A stretch of 64,000 bases of DNA from Nocardioides sp. B-3. GTDB lineage: Bacteria > Actinomycetota > Actinomycetes > Propionibacteriales > Nocardioidaceae. The notes below the pieces were generated by a model. The model worked only from the letters and a program-made list of their open reading frames with translations, searched no databases and was not told where the DNA came from. The translations under genes and the position numbers were made by a program. Location: assembly GCF_024703895.1 (NCBI RefSeq), contig NZ_CP087968.1:2418001-2482000 (forward strand), written 5' to 3'. This document shows positions 19,326 through 27,825 of the stretch, in pieces (the first letter of the stretch is position 1; the number at the start of each line of letters is the position of its first letter).

Positions 19326-21780
19326 CCGCCGTGGCCGACAAGCCCGACCTCGAGATCGGACGCGACCGCCGCCGCAAGGAGGACCAGCGCCTCATCACGG
19401 GCCGCACGCGCTGGACCGACAACCTCGCGCTGCCGGGGATGCTGCACCCGGCGATGGTCCGCAGCCCGTTCGCGCACGCGAAGATCGTCGGCATCGACAC
19501 CGAGGCGGCCAAGCAGTCGCCCAACGTGGTCGCGGTCTTCACCGGCGCCGACCTTGCCGAGACCCGGGGCGCGTGCATCAACGCTCAGGCGATCACGCCC
19601 GACCAGGTCACCCCGCCGCACGTGCCGATGCCGTCGGACCGGGTCGCCTTCGCGGGCGAGACCGTCGCCGTCGTCGTGGCGAGAAGCGCCGCGGAGGCCC
19701 GGGACGCGGCCGAGCTCGTCGACGTGGAGTACGAAGAGCTCCCGGCGGCCCTCGACCTCAAGGAGTCCGCTGCCGACACCGTGCTCGCGCACCCCGACCT
19801 CGGCACCAACAAGAGCGCCTACTGGGTCTTCGACTCCGCGGAGGCCGGCACCGGCGGCAACGCCGACGAGGCGATCGAGAAGGCCCGCGGCGACGGCATC
19901 GTGATCGAGCGCGAATACCGCCAGCAGCGGCTGATCCCGGCCTTCATGGAGCCGCGTTCCACGGTCGTCGACCCGACCGGCGAGCAGATCACCGTGTGGA
20001 GCGCGACCCAGATCCCGCACATCCTGCGCTTCGCGATCGCCGCCACGACGGGCGTGCCGGAGTCCAAGATCCGCGTCATCGCCCCCGACGTGGGCGGCGG
20101 CTTCGGCGGCAAGCTCCAGCAGACGCCGGAGGAGATGATCACGTTTGCCGTCGCACGGATGCTCGGCAAGCCGGTGAAGTACACCGAGACGAGGTCCGAG
20201 TCGCTGATGACCGCGCACCACGGTCGCGACCAGTGGCAGAAGCTCACGCTGTCGGCCGAGAAGGACGGCACGGTGACCGGCCTCAAGGTCGAGCTGACCG
20301 CCGACTCCGGGTGCCTACGTCGCGATCGTCGGCGGCGGAGTCCCGGTGCTCGGGGCGTTCATGTTCAACGCGATCTACAAGTTCCCGGCCTACCACTTCG
20401 CCTGCCAGACCGTGCTCACCAACAAGACTCGGACGGACGCCTATCGAGGTGCCGGCCGGCCCGAGGCGACGTACGCCATCGAACGCCTGATGGACGAGCT
20501 CGCGATCGAGGTCGGCGTCGACCCGCTCGAGATCCGCGAGAAGAACTGGATCAAGCACGAGGAGTTCCCGTTCACCTCGGTCGCCGGCCCGGAGTACGAC
20601 TCCGGCAACTACGAGGCGGCCACGGCCAAGGCCAAGGCGGCCTTCGGGTACGACGAGCTGCGGACCGAGCAGAAGCAGCGGCGTGAGTCCAAGGACCGCA
20701 TCCAGCTGGGCATCGGCATCTCGACCTTCACCGAGATGTGCGGCTTGGCACCGTCGCGGGTCCTCGGTTCCCTCAACTACGGCGCCGGCGGCTGGGAGCA
20801 CGCGAGCGTGCGGATGCTGGCCACCGGCAAGGTCGAGGTCGTCACCGGCACGTCCGCCCACGGCCGGGGCCACGAGACGGCGTTCAGCCAGATCGTCGCC
20901 GACCGGCTCGGGGTCGCCTTCGAGGACGTCGAGGTGCTGCACGGCGACACCCGGGTCGCCCACCGCGGCCTCGACACCTACGGTTCGCGCTCCCTCGTCG
21001 TGGGTGGTGAGGCGTTGGTCAAGGCCGCGGACAAGGTGATCGAGAAGGCCAAGCCGATCGCGGCCCACCTGCTCGAGGCGAGCGTCGACGACATCGAGTT
21101 CAGTGCCGGTCGCTTCAGCGTCCGCGGCACCGACCGGGGGGCTGGCGATGGCCGAGATCGCGATGGCGACCTTCGCGGCCCACAACCTGCCGGACGGGAT
21201 CGGAACCGAGCATCGACAGCGAGGCGACGTACGACCCGGTCAACTTCAACTATCCGCACGGCACGCACCTGTGTGCCATGGAGGTCGACACCGAGACCGG
21301 CGGCGTGCTGATGCGCAAGTACGTCTGCGTCGACGACATCGGCAACATCATCAACCCGATGATCGTCGAGGGCCGGTGCACGGCGGGCTCGCGCAGGGCA
21401 TCGCGCAGGCGCTCTGGGAGGAGGCGGTGTACGACGACGCCGGGACCCTCGTCTCGGGCTCGTTCGTGGACTACCTGCTGCCCACCTCCGCCGACACGAT
21501 CAGCTTCGAGGTCGACCACACCACGACCGCATCGACCACCAACACGCTCGGCACGAAGGGCGTCGGCGAGGCAGGCACCATCGCGTCGACCCCGGCCGTC
21601 GTCAACGCGGTCGTCGACGCCGTACGCCAGTTCGGGGTCAACGACATCCAGATGCCGTGCACCCCCGAGCGCGTGTGGAGAGCGATCCATGCGGGTGACG
21701 GCGACGCGGCAACGGAGGGCGCGGCTGCGCCGCACTTCGAGGAAGACGCCCCCAACCGGGACGAAGGAGCAGGCGCATGA
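19322..21780 (+). CDS. coxL: Molybdenum hydroxylase large subunit, form II CoxL-like
   Basis: About 818 residues of the xanthine oxidase/CODH large-subunit family. Molybdopterin-binding motifs include [18 protein letters not shown] and [12 protein letters not shown] with the conserved catalytic-region Glu. The active-site loop reads [10 protein letters not shown], the form II signature; form I CO dehydrogenase has AYRCSFR with a Cys. Form II enzymes have uncertain CO activity, and many may be aldehyde or other hydroxylases. Frame breaks lie near 20310, 21142, 21205 and 21380. Gene order S-L-M, not M-S-L, also fits form II. Downstream of the mycofactocin genes, oxidation of aldehydes made by Mdo or other dehydrogenases is an attractive role (inference). 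Confidence 0.9.
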
Positions 21781-22631
21781 TCCCGGTCCAGTTCGACTAC
21801 CCGGCCCCGACCAGCGTCGAGGAGGCGCTTGCCGCGTTGGCTGAGCACGGTGACGACGCCAAGGTGATCGCCGGCGGGCAGAGCCTGCTCCCGGTGCTGC
21901 GGATGCGGCTCAACGCGCCCGAGGTCGTGGTCGACCTCGGTGGCATCGCCGAGCTGCGCGGGATCCGCGAGGACGGCGACGCCCTCGTGATCGGCGCGAT
22001 GACCACGCACCACGACGTGCTCAACGATCCGTTGGTCAAGGAGCACGCGCTGTTGCTGGTGCGGGCCGAGCACCAGCTGGCCGACGCGCAGATCCGCCAC
22101 CGCGGCACGTTCGGCGGCGCGCTCGCCCACGCCGATCCGGCCGGCGACCTCGGCGCGCCTGCCCTCGCGCTCGGCGCGGAGTTCGTCATCGCCGGGTCCG
22201 GTGGCTCGCGCACCGTCGCGGCCGACGACTTCTTCGTCGACCTCTTCGAGACCGCGATCGCCGAGGGCGAGCTGCTCACCGAGATCCGGATCCCCAAGTT
22301 CACGGGCTGGGGCGCGCACTACGAGAAGTTCGTCCGGGTCGCGCACCAGTGGCCGATCGTGGCCGTCGCCGCGGCCGTCAAGGTCGACGGCGGCACGATC
22401 AGCGAGGCCCGCGTCGGACTGACCAACATGGGCTCGACCCCGATCCGCGCCCGGTCCGTCGAGGAGGCGCTGGTCGGCCAACCCGCGACCGAGGACGCAG
22501 TCGCGTCGGCGGCCGCGCGCGCCACCGAGGGCACCAACCCGCCCTCCGACCTCAATGGTGCCGCGGACTACCGCAGCCACCCGGCCCCAGTGCTCACCCG
22601 ACGGGCCGTGCTCGCGGCCGCGGGAGCGTGA
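21777..22631 (+). CDS. coxM: Molybdenum hydroxylase FAD-binding medium subunit (CoxM-like)
   Basis: 284 residues, unbroken. The FAD-binding motifs are AGGQSLLPVLRMRL near residue 32 and IRHRGTFGGALAHADPAGD near residue 105, both hallmarks of the CoxM/XdhA FAD fold. The C-terminal CO_deh_flav_C domain covers about 175-280. It completes the S-L-M heterotrimer and hands electrons from the 2Fe-2S centres to a quinone or other acceptor. ATG overlaps the coxL stop. Confidence 0.93.
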   Translation: MIPVQFDYPAPTSVEEALAALAEHGDDAKVIAGGQSLLPVLRMRLNAPEVVVDLGGIAELRGIREDGDALVIGAMTTHHDVLNDPLVKEHALLLVRAEHQLADAQIRHRGTFGGALAHADPAGDLGAPALALGAEFVIAGSGGSRTVAADDFFVDLFETAIAEGELLTEIRIPKFTGWGAHYEKFVRVAHQWPIVAVAAAVKVDGGTISEARVGLTNMGSTPIRARSVEEALVGQPATEDAVASAAARATEGTNPPSDLNGAADYRSHPAPVLTRRAVLAAAGA

Positions 22632-22635
22632 GCGG

Positions 22636-23328
22636 ATGGAGCTGAGCCACCAGTTCACGGTGCCGACCGGTGTCGAGGAGACGTGGGCCCACTTCGAGGA
22701 CATCGCTTCCGTGGCGGAGTGCTTCCCCGGGGCCCAGGTGACCTCGGCCGAGGGCGACTCGTTCGCCGGTTCGGTGAAGGTCAAGCTCGGCCCGATCGCG
22801 CTCGTCTACAACGGGACCGGCACCTTCGTGGAGAAGGACGAGGAGGCCAAACGCTTCGTGGTCGACGCGAAGGGCAAGGACAAGCGTGGCAACGGCACGG
22901 CCGGCGCCCACGTCACGGTCACGATGACTGACGCCGACGGCTCGACCGACGTGTCGGTCCAGACCGACTTGGCGATCACCGGCAAGCCGGCCCAGTTCGG
23001 TCGCGGAGTCATGCAGGACGTCTCCGACAAGCTGCTCGGCCAGTTCGTCGACTGCCTCGAGGCCCGGCTGACGGGCCCGGGTGAGTCCGCGGGCGCCGTA
23101 CCGGACGGTGCGCCAGCAACCGTTTCGGACACCGAGGAGGTTTCAGACCCACCGCCCGCGGCACAACCACCGCCGCCGACGCAGCTCCGACCGCCGACGC
23201 CGCGACCGGAGCCCGAGGCGCTCGACCCGGGCAGCGCGGTCCTGCCGATCCTCGCGCGGACCTACTGGAAGCAGGCGGCCGGAGCGCTTGCGGTGCTCGC
23301 CGTCGTCTGGCGGATGCTGCGGCGCTGA
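22636..23328 (+). CDS. coxG: CoxG-like SRPBCC protein with C-terminal membrane anchor
   Basis: 230 residues. Residues 1-150 are a CoxG/SRPBCC fold (VEETWAHFEDIASVAECFPG, GSVKVKLGPI, FGRGVMQDVSDKLLGQF). A Pro-rich linker follows, then the hydrophobic end AAGALAVLAVVW with Arg-Arg at the tip. In carboxydotrophs CoxG recruits the CODH complex to the membrane and supports electron transfer to quinone. The same role is likely here for the form II enzyme. It starts 4 bp after coxM. Confidence 0.88.
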   Translation: MELSHQFTVPTGVEETWAHFEDIASVAECFPGAQVTSAEGDSFAGSVKVKLGPIALVYNGTGTFVEKDEEAKRFVVDAKGKDKRGNGTAGAHVTVTMTDADGSTDVSVQTDLAITGKPAQFGRGVMQDVSDKLLGQFVDCLEARLTGPGESAGAVPDGAPATVSDTEEVSDPPPAAQPPPPTQLRPPTPRPEPEALDPGSAVLPILARTYWKQAAGALAVLAVVWRMLRR

Positions 23329-23403
23329 GCGGGGAACGCCCACCCGCCGAGCGGCGTCTGATCGGTGTGGAACAGTGGTTCCACCCGATCGTGGAGGACG
23401 AAG

Positions 23404-23862
23404 ATGTCTCGGTTGACGACTGTTGCAGCCCTTGCTGCCACCGCTGTGCTGCTCGCCGGATGCGGCGGCAGCAACGAGGCGACCGGCTCGAGCGACGGCA
23501 CGACGCCGACCGACGGTCCCAACATCGAGCTCACCGTCCCCGCCGCCCGGGCCGGGCGCTGCATGCCGCCCAGCGTGGAGAACCTGCAGGCCCGGGACAC
23601 CGCCTTCGAGGGCATCGTCGAGGAGGTCTCCGACGGCACCGCGACGCTGCTGGTCCCGGACGGCTACAAGGGCGTCACCACCGGCACCGTCACGGTGTCC
23701 GCCCCGAGCCAGAACCTCCGGGACCTGCTGCTCGCCGTCGACTTCGAGGAGGGCGAGACCTACCTCGTCAGCAGCCTCGACGGCCGGGTCTCCGTGTGCG
23801 GGCTGAGCGGACCCCGGGACGACCTGCTCGCCGACCTCTACCAGCGGGCCTACCGCGGCTGA
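23404..23862 (+). CDS. Putative lipoprotein
   Basis: 152 residues beginning with a lipoprotein signal peptide (LTTVAALAATAVLLAGC, lipobox LAGC), so probably membrane-anchored outside the cell. A Gly/Ser/Thr-rich spacer leads to a small domain of about 110 residues with two Cys residues (RCMPPS and SVCGLSG) that could form a disulfide. The section DTAFEGIVEEVSDGTATLLVP resembles an OB-like beta barrel. No family was recognised. It stands alone between coxG and the DUF2207 gene. Confidence 0.75.
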   Translation: MSRLTTVAALAATAVLLAGCGGSNEATGSSDGTTPTDGPNIELTVPAARAGRCMPPSVENLQARDTAFEGIVEEVSDGTATLLVPDGYKGVTTGTVTVSAPSQNLRDLLLAVDFEEGETYLVSSLDGRVSVCGLSGPRDDLLADLYQRAYRG

Positions 23863-23889
23863 CCCGGATACGCCCTAGGCTCAGCGACC

Positions 23890-25650
23890 ATGAAGCGACT
23901 GGTCGTCACGCTGCTCGCGCTCGGCCCGGTCGCCTTCGGCATCGTCACGCCGGCCCTGATGTTCAACCGCTCCAGCGCGGAGGCCACCTACGAGCCGACC
24001 AGCATCTCGTCCTACCTCGCCGACTTCACCCTCGAGGCCGACGGCGACCTGCGGGTCGTCGAGACGATCACCGTGGAGTTCCCGTTGTACGGCGACCGCC
24101 ACGGCATCTTCCGGTTCTGGGACCGCCACGATGTCAACGCGCCGCGACTGCGGCGAGAGCCGCTGGACGTGAGCGTGCTGCGTGACGGCAGCTACGAGGA
24201 CTTCGAGATGGAGTCCCGCGAGCGGGGCCGCTTCGACGTCGCGAAGATCGGGTCGGCCTACACCACCGTCGAGGGACCGCACACCTACCGGATCGCCTAC
24301 CGGATCGAGGACGTGCTGCTCCCGACCGACGAGGGATCCCGGTTCTACTGGAACCTCGTCCCGGGCGGCTGGCAGCAGGACATCGCCGACGCGCGGCTGA
24401 TCGTGCACCTGCCCGCCGACGCCGGCCCCGTCCAGTGCGCGCGCGGCGCGGGCGCCATCGGCGGCTGCGAGGCGTCCGGCGAGGGCACCGACACCCTGAC
24501 GGTCAACGTCTCCGACCTGCCGGCGAGAACCCCCGATCACCGTCTCCACGCTGCTTCCGCTCGACGCGCCCGAACCCCGCGACGAGCGGCCCCGGTCGAT
24601 GAAGTGGGAGCCGGTGCTGGGGCCGGGCGTGCTCGCCACCTTGTTCATGCTGGGGGCTGGGCTGGTGTCCGGACTCCTCGCCCTGCGGGGGTGCGCAACG
24701 CGCACGAGCCGAAGCCGCCGTACCCGCTCCTCTATGCGCCGCCTGCGGGCGTCGGGCCGGCGCAGGGGCAGTACGTCCTCACCGAGCGGGTGCAGGACAC
24801 CGCTTTCGTCGCGACGCTGATGGAGGCGGCCGAGAAGGGTGCGATCTCCATGAAGCGGAGCAACGTCAACTGGCAGATCCGGGGCACGGGACACGCGACC
24901 GGACCGGCGCTGGACGCGGTCACCCGCACCACGACCAAGCTGCTCGGCGTCACCGGCGAGGGGACCTTCCACGCCGACCGCTCAAACATCAAGGCCGGCA
25001 AGGTGTTGCAGACGGCCAAGGCCGAGACCACCAGTGCCGTGAAGGAGTGGGCACGCAAGCAGGGCCTCATGACCACCGCCGGGCTCGGCAGCGCAGGGGG
25101 CGCGTCGGTGATCCTCGCGGCGGTCGTGACCGTCCCGGTCGTCATCTTCAACCCGTTCAACATCTCGCTGCTCGCGCTGGTCCCCGGTGCGTACGCCGCA
25201 TGCGGACTGTGGCTGCTGGCACCCGGGTCGGGCACGAAGCGCACCGCGAAGGGCCGCGAGCTCTGGTCGCAGCTCGGGGGCTTCCACCGCGTGCTGTCGA
25301 CCCCGTCGAGCCAGCTGCGCTTCGAGTTCTCGGGACGCCGGGAGCTCTACACCGCCTACCTCCCGTGGGCCGTGGCCTTCGGCGTCGCCGACGAGTGGGC
25401 CAACAAGTACCGCACCGAGATCGGCACCGAGCCGCCCGCACCGGCCTACTTCGCGACCGGCTACACCGGCACCCATACCGGCAACCACGTCAACCAGATG
25501 GTCAACGACTTCGACAGCACCGTCGACGGGGCGATCTCCTCCTACCGGGCCAGCCAGCGCCCGCAGTCCTCCGGCAGCAGCGGCTTCTCCGGTGGGGGCG
25601 GTTTCTCCGGCGGTGGCGGCGGTGGCGGCGGCGGTGGTGGCTCGTGGTGA
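23890..25650 (+). CDS. DUF2207-domain membrane protein
   Basis: 586 residues spanned by one frame overall, with a local compensating frame slip between about 24530 and 24690. A signal or anchor helix (LVVTLLALGPVAFGIVTPALM) is followed by the extracytoplasmic DUF2207 domain (DGDLRVVETITVEFPLYGDRHGIFRFW). A membrane helix lies near residue 250 and a pair of helices near 405-450 (VILAAVVTVPVVIFNPFNIS). The protein ends in a low-complexity tail rich in Gly. DUF2207 proteins commonly neighbour LemA, as here with lemA 46 bp downstream. Function is unknown; roles in envelope stress are suggested for such pairs. Confidence 0.85.
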   Translation: MKRLVVTLLALGPVAFGIVTPALMFNRSSAEATYEPTSISSYLADFTLEADGDLRVVETITVEFPLYGDRHGIFRFWDRHDVNAPRLRREPLDVSVLRDGSYEDFEMESRERGRFDVAKIGSAYTTVEGPHTYRIAYRIEDVLLPTDEGSRFYWNLVPGGWQQDIADARLIVHLPADAGPVQCARGAGAIGGCEASGEGTDTLTVNVSDLPARTPDHRLHAASARRARTPRRAAPVDEVGAGAGAGRARHLVHAGGWAGVRTPRPAGVRNAHEPKPPYPLLYAPPAGVGPAQGQYVLTERVQDTAFVATLMEAAEKGAISMKRSNVNWQIRGTGHATGPALDAVTRTTTKLLGVTGEGTFHADRSNIKAGKVLQTAKAETTSAVKEWARKQGLMTTAGLGSAGGASVILAAVVTVPVVIFNPFNISLLALVPGAYAACGLWLLAPGSGTKRTAKGRELWSQLGGFHRVLSTPSSQLRFEFSGRRELYTAYLPWAVAFGVADEWANKYRTEIGTEPPAPAYFATGYTGTHTGNHVNQMVNDFDSTVDGAISSYRASQRPQSSGSSGFSGGGGFSGGGGGGGGGGGSW

Positions 25651-25696
25651 CTCCGTGCGCCAGACTCCTCGTGACCTCCAACGAAAGGCCAGCCCC

Positions 25697-26269
25697 ATGA
25701 CCATTGCCCTGATCGTCATCGTCGTCATCGTCGTGATCGCGGTGGCCCTCATCGGCTTCGTGATCGTCGGCTTCAACAACCTGCGTCGCGCCGACATCGC
25801 CGCGCAGGAGGCGCTCGGTGGCATCGACGTGCAGCTGACGCGTCGTGCAGAGCTGGTGCCCAACCCGGTCGCGACCGTGCAGGGCTACGCCAGCCACGAG
25901 AGCCGCGTCCTCGAGGAGGTCACCAACGCCCGCGCCGGCGTGCAGGCGGCGACCGCCGGCAACGACGTGGCCGCCAAGGCCGCCGCCGACGCCGCGCTGT
26001 CGAGTGCGCTGGTGAAGCTGAACGCCGTCGCCGAGGCCTACCCGGACCTCAAGGCCAACGCCAACTTCCTCGACCTGCAGCGCCAGCTCGCCGAGATCGA
26101 GAACCAGCTGGCCTTCGCCCGGCAGTACTACAACGACGCCGTCGCCAGCCTCAACAACCTCACCCAGACCATCCCGTGGATGTTCTTCACCGGCATCGCG
26201 GGGGTGAGCAAGCGCGAGTTCTACGACGCGCCCGAGGCCAACGAGGCTGCGCCCCGCGTCGAGTTCTGA
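25697..26269 (+). CDS. lemA: LemA family protein
   Basis: 190 residues. An N-terminal membrane helix (IALIVIVVIVVIAVALIGF) is followed by a long helical bundle with the LemA signature FNNLRRADIAAQEALGGIDVQ, LVPNPVATVQGYASHE and ENQLAFARQYYNDAVASLN. The usual motif has DLIPNL at the position of ELVPNP. LemA proteins are membrane-anchored, with the bundle outside in many species. The gene is paired with the DUF2207 gene. Confidence 0.93.
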   Translation: MTIALIVIVVIVVIAVALIGFVIVGFNNLRRADIAAQEALGGIDVQLTRRAELVPNPVATVQGYASHESRVLEEVTNARAGVQAATAGNDVAAKAAADAALSSALVKLNAVAEAYPDLKANANFLDLQRQLAEIENQLAFARQYYNDAVASLNNLTQTIPWMFFTGIAGVSKREFYDAPEANEAAPRVEF

Positions 26270-26295
26270 GCCCGGCCGCAGGCCTGTCTTCCTTC

Positions 26296-26332
26296 GGTGG
26301 TTGAGGAGGCGCGCCAGCGCCGTCTCGAAACC
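26296..26332. repeat. REP-like palindromic extragenic element
   Basis: A 37-bp element starts GGTGGTTGAGGAGGCGCG, ends CGCCGTCTCGAAACC, and is roughly palindromic. Similar GGTTTCGAGAC...CTCCTCAACCACC elements are, from memory, common between genes in Nocardioidaceae. It sits between the converging lemA and AlkB-like genes and may act as a terminator or REP. Confidence 0.6.
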
Positions 26333-26992
26333 CTAGAAGACGTTCAGCGGCCTGAACTGCACACTGATCCTCGGCCCCGCCGCGGCCACCTTGGGGATCG
26401 CGTGCTCCCACGTGCGCTGGCACGAGCCACCCATCACCACCGGGTCGCCGTGGCCGAGCGTCACGCCGATCGACTCGCCACCTCCGCGTGGTCGCAGCGC
26501 GAGCTTGCGCGGGTCGCCGAGCGACACGATCGCGACCATCGTGTCCCGGCTCTGACCGCGACCGATGGTGTCGCCGTGCCGGGCGACGGAGTCCTTGCCG
26601 TCACGGTAGTAGCAGCAGCCGGCGCTCACGAACGCCTCGCCCAGCTCCGGCCGGTAGTGCGTGCTCAACGCGTCGCGGGCCTCTTCGAGGGCGACATGGG
26701 GGAGGGCCTCGCCGAGCATGTAGGTGTGCACGAGTCGGGGCACGTCGACGATGCGGTCATACATCTGGCGGCGCTCTGCTCGCCACGGGACCTGCGCGAC
26801 CATCGTCTCGAGGACGTCGTCGGCCCCGGCCAGCCAGTTGCGCTGGACATCGAGCCGGGCGCCGTGTGCCAGGAGCGTCCGCTCCGGTGCGAGCGGGGAG
26901 AGGGAAGGGCCGGACTCGACCGGTGCGTCGGGTGCGAAGAGGGTCGACTGGAAGTCCACGCCACGAGCGTAGGTCGAACAGGCGTTCGACAC
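26333..26992 (-). CDS. AlkB-like 2OG-Fe(II) dioxygenase
   Basis: 219 residues from the upstream ATG; a start at Val12 (26959) is closer to the usual N-terminus. The double-stranded beta-helix metal ligands are HGDT (the HxD motif) and the distal His in TWEHAIPK, with the 2-oxoglutarate-binding Arg in RISVQFRP. The family removes alkyl lesions such as 1-methyladenine and 3-methylcytosine from DNA by oxidative dealkylation. The frame is intact. It diverges from the ABC exporter operon and converges on lemA. Confidence 0.88.
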   Translation of the reverse strand: MSNACSTYARGVDFQSTLFAPDAPVESGPSLSPLAPERTLLAHGARLDVQRNWLAGADDVLETMVAQVPWRAERRQMYDRIVDVPRLVHTYMLGEALPHVALEEARDALSTHYRPELGEAFVSAGCCYYRDGKDSVARHGDTIGRGQSRDTMVAIVSLGDPRKLALRPRGGGESIGVTLGHGDPVVMGGSCQRTWEHAIPKVAAAGPRISVQFRPLNVF

Positions 26993-26993
26993 A

Positions 26994-27015
26994 ACCCTGA
27001 CACCCGGATCAGGGT
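26994..27015. promoter_or_regulatory. Inverted repeat upstream of ABC exporter genes
   Basis: ACCCTGA-N8-TCAGGGT is a perfect 7-bp-armed dyad, 46 bp before the ABC ATPase start and just upstream of the longer AlkB start. It could be an operator for either gene. Confidence 0.35.
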
Positions 27016-27060
27016 CAATCCCGGTGGCGGCGGTTTGTCATCGTGGTGGAGTGTGGGCGC

Positions 27061-27825
27061 ATGACGATGACCGATGCGGTGGGCGTGGCCGTTGCCGCGC
27101 GGGTGCGGGACCTGACCAAGACCTACGGCAAGGGCGACGCGATGGTGCGCGCGCTCGACGGCGTCAGCCTCGACCTCGTCGCCGGTGAGTTCACCGCGAT
27201 CATGGGCCCGAGCGGGTCGGGCAAGTCCACCCTGATGCACTGCTGTGCCGCACTCGACACGGCGACGTCGGGCACGGTGTTCATCGGTGATCGCGAGCTC
27301 GGCAAGCTCAAGGACAAGGAGCTGACCCGGCTCCGGCGCGACGAGATCGGCTTCGTCTTCCAGTCCTTCAACCCGGTCCCGACGCTGAGCGCCGAGGAGA
27401 ACATCGTGCTCCCGCAGTCGATCGCCCGGCGCAAGCCCGACCGCGAGTGGTTCGACACCGTGATCGAGACCGTCGGCATCCGCGACCGTCTCGGCCACCG
27501 CCCCAACCAGCTCTCCGGCGGTCAGCAGCAGCGTGTCGCCGTCGCCCGCGCGCTCGTCGGCCGACCCACGATCATCTTCGCCGACGAGCCCACCGGCAAC
27601 CTCGACTCCACGTCGGGTGCCGAGGTCCTCGACCTGTTGCGCCGCAGCGCGGCCGACTACGGGCAGACCGTCGTGATGGTGACCCACGACCCGGTGGCCG
27701 CGTCCTACACCGATCGAGTGGTCTTCCCGGCCGACGGCCGCATTGTCGATGAGCTGCGCAACCCCGACCGCGAGGGCGTGCTCGACGTGATGGCGCGCAT
27801 GTCCGCGCCCGCCGCGGAGGCGTGA
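27061..27825 (+). CDS. ABC transporter ATPase, MacB/LolD type
   Basis: 254 residues, unbroken. Walker A is GPSGSGKST, the Q-loop is FVFQSFNPVP, the signature is LSGGQQQRVAVARAL, Walker B is TIIFADEPTGNLDS and the H-loop is VMVTHDP. Sequence is typical of ATPases paired with FtsX/MacB permeases that export peptides, lipids or drugs, or act in mechanotransmission. The stop overlaps the permease start. Confidence 0.95.
   Translation: MTMTDAVGVAVAARVRDLTKTYGKGDAMVRALDGVSLDLVAGEFTAIMGPSGSGKSTLMHCCAALDTATSGTVFIGDRELGKLKDKELTRLRRDEIGFVFQSFNPVPTLSAEENIVLPQSIARRKPDREWFDTVIETVGIRDRLGHRPNQLSGGQQQRVAVARALVGRPTIIFADEPTGNLDSTSGAEVLDLLRRSAADYGQTVVMVTHDPVAASYTDRVVFPADGRIVDELRNPDREGVLDVMARMSAPAAEA

Noticed and set aside
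18849..22631. coxSLM as classical form I CO dehydrogenase
   Set aside because: The large subunit has AYRGAGR, not the Cys-containing form I loop, and the gene order is S-L-M.
25580..25650. Gly-codon repeat as a tandem-repeat locus
   Set aside because: It is simply the Gly-rich tail of the DUF2207 protein, common in that family.
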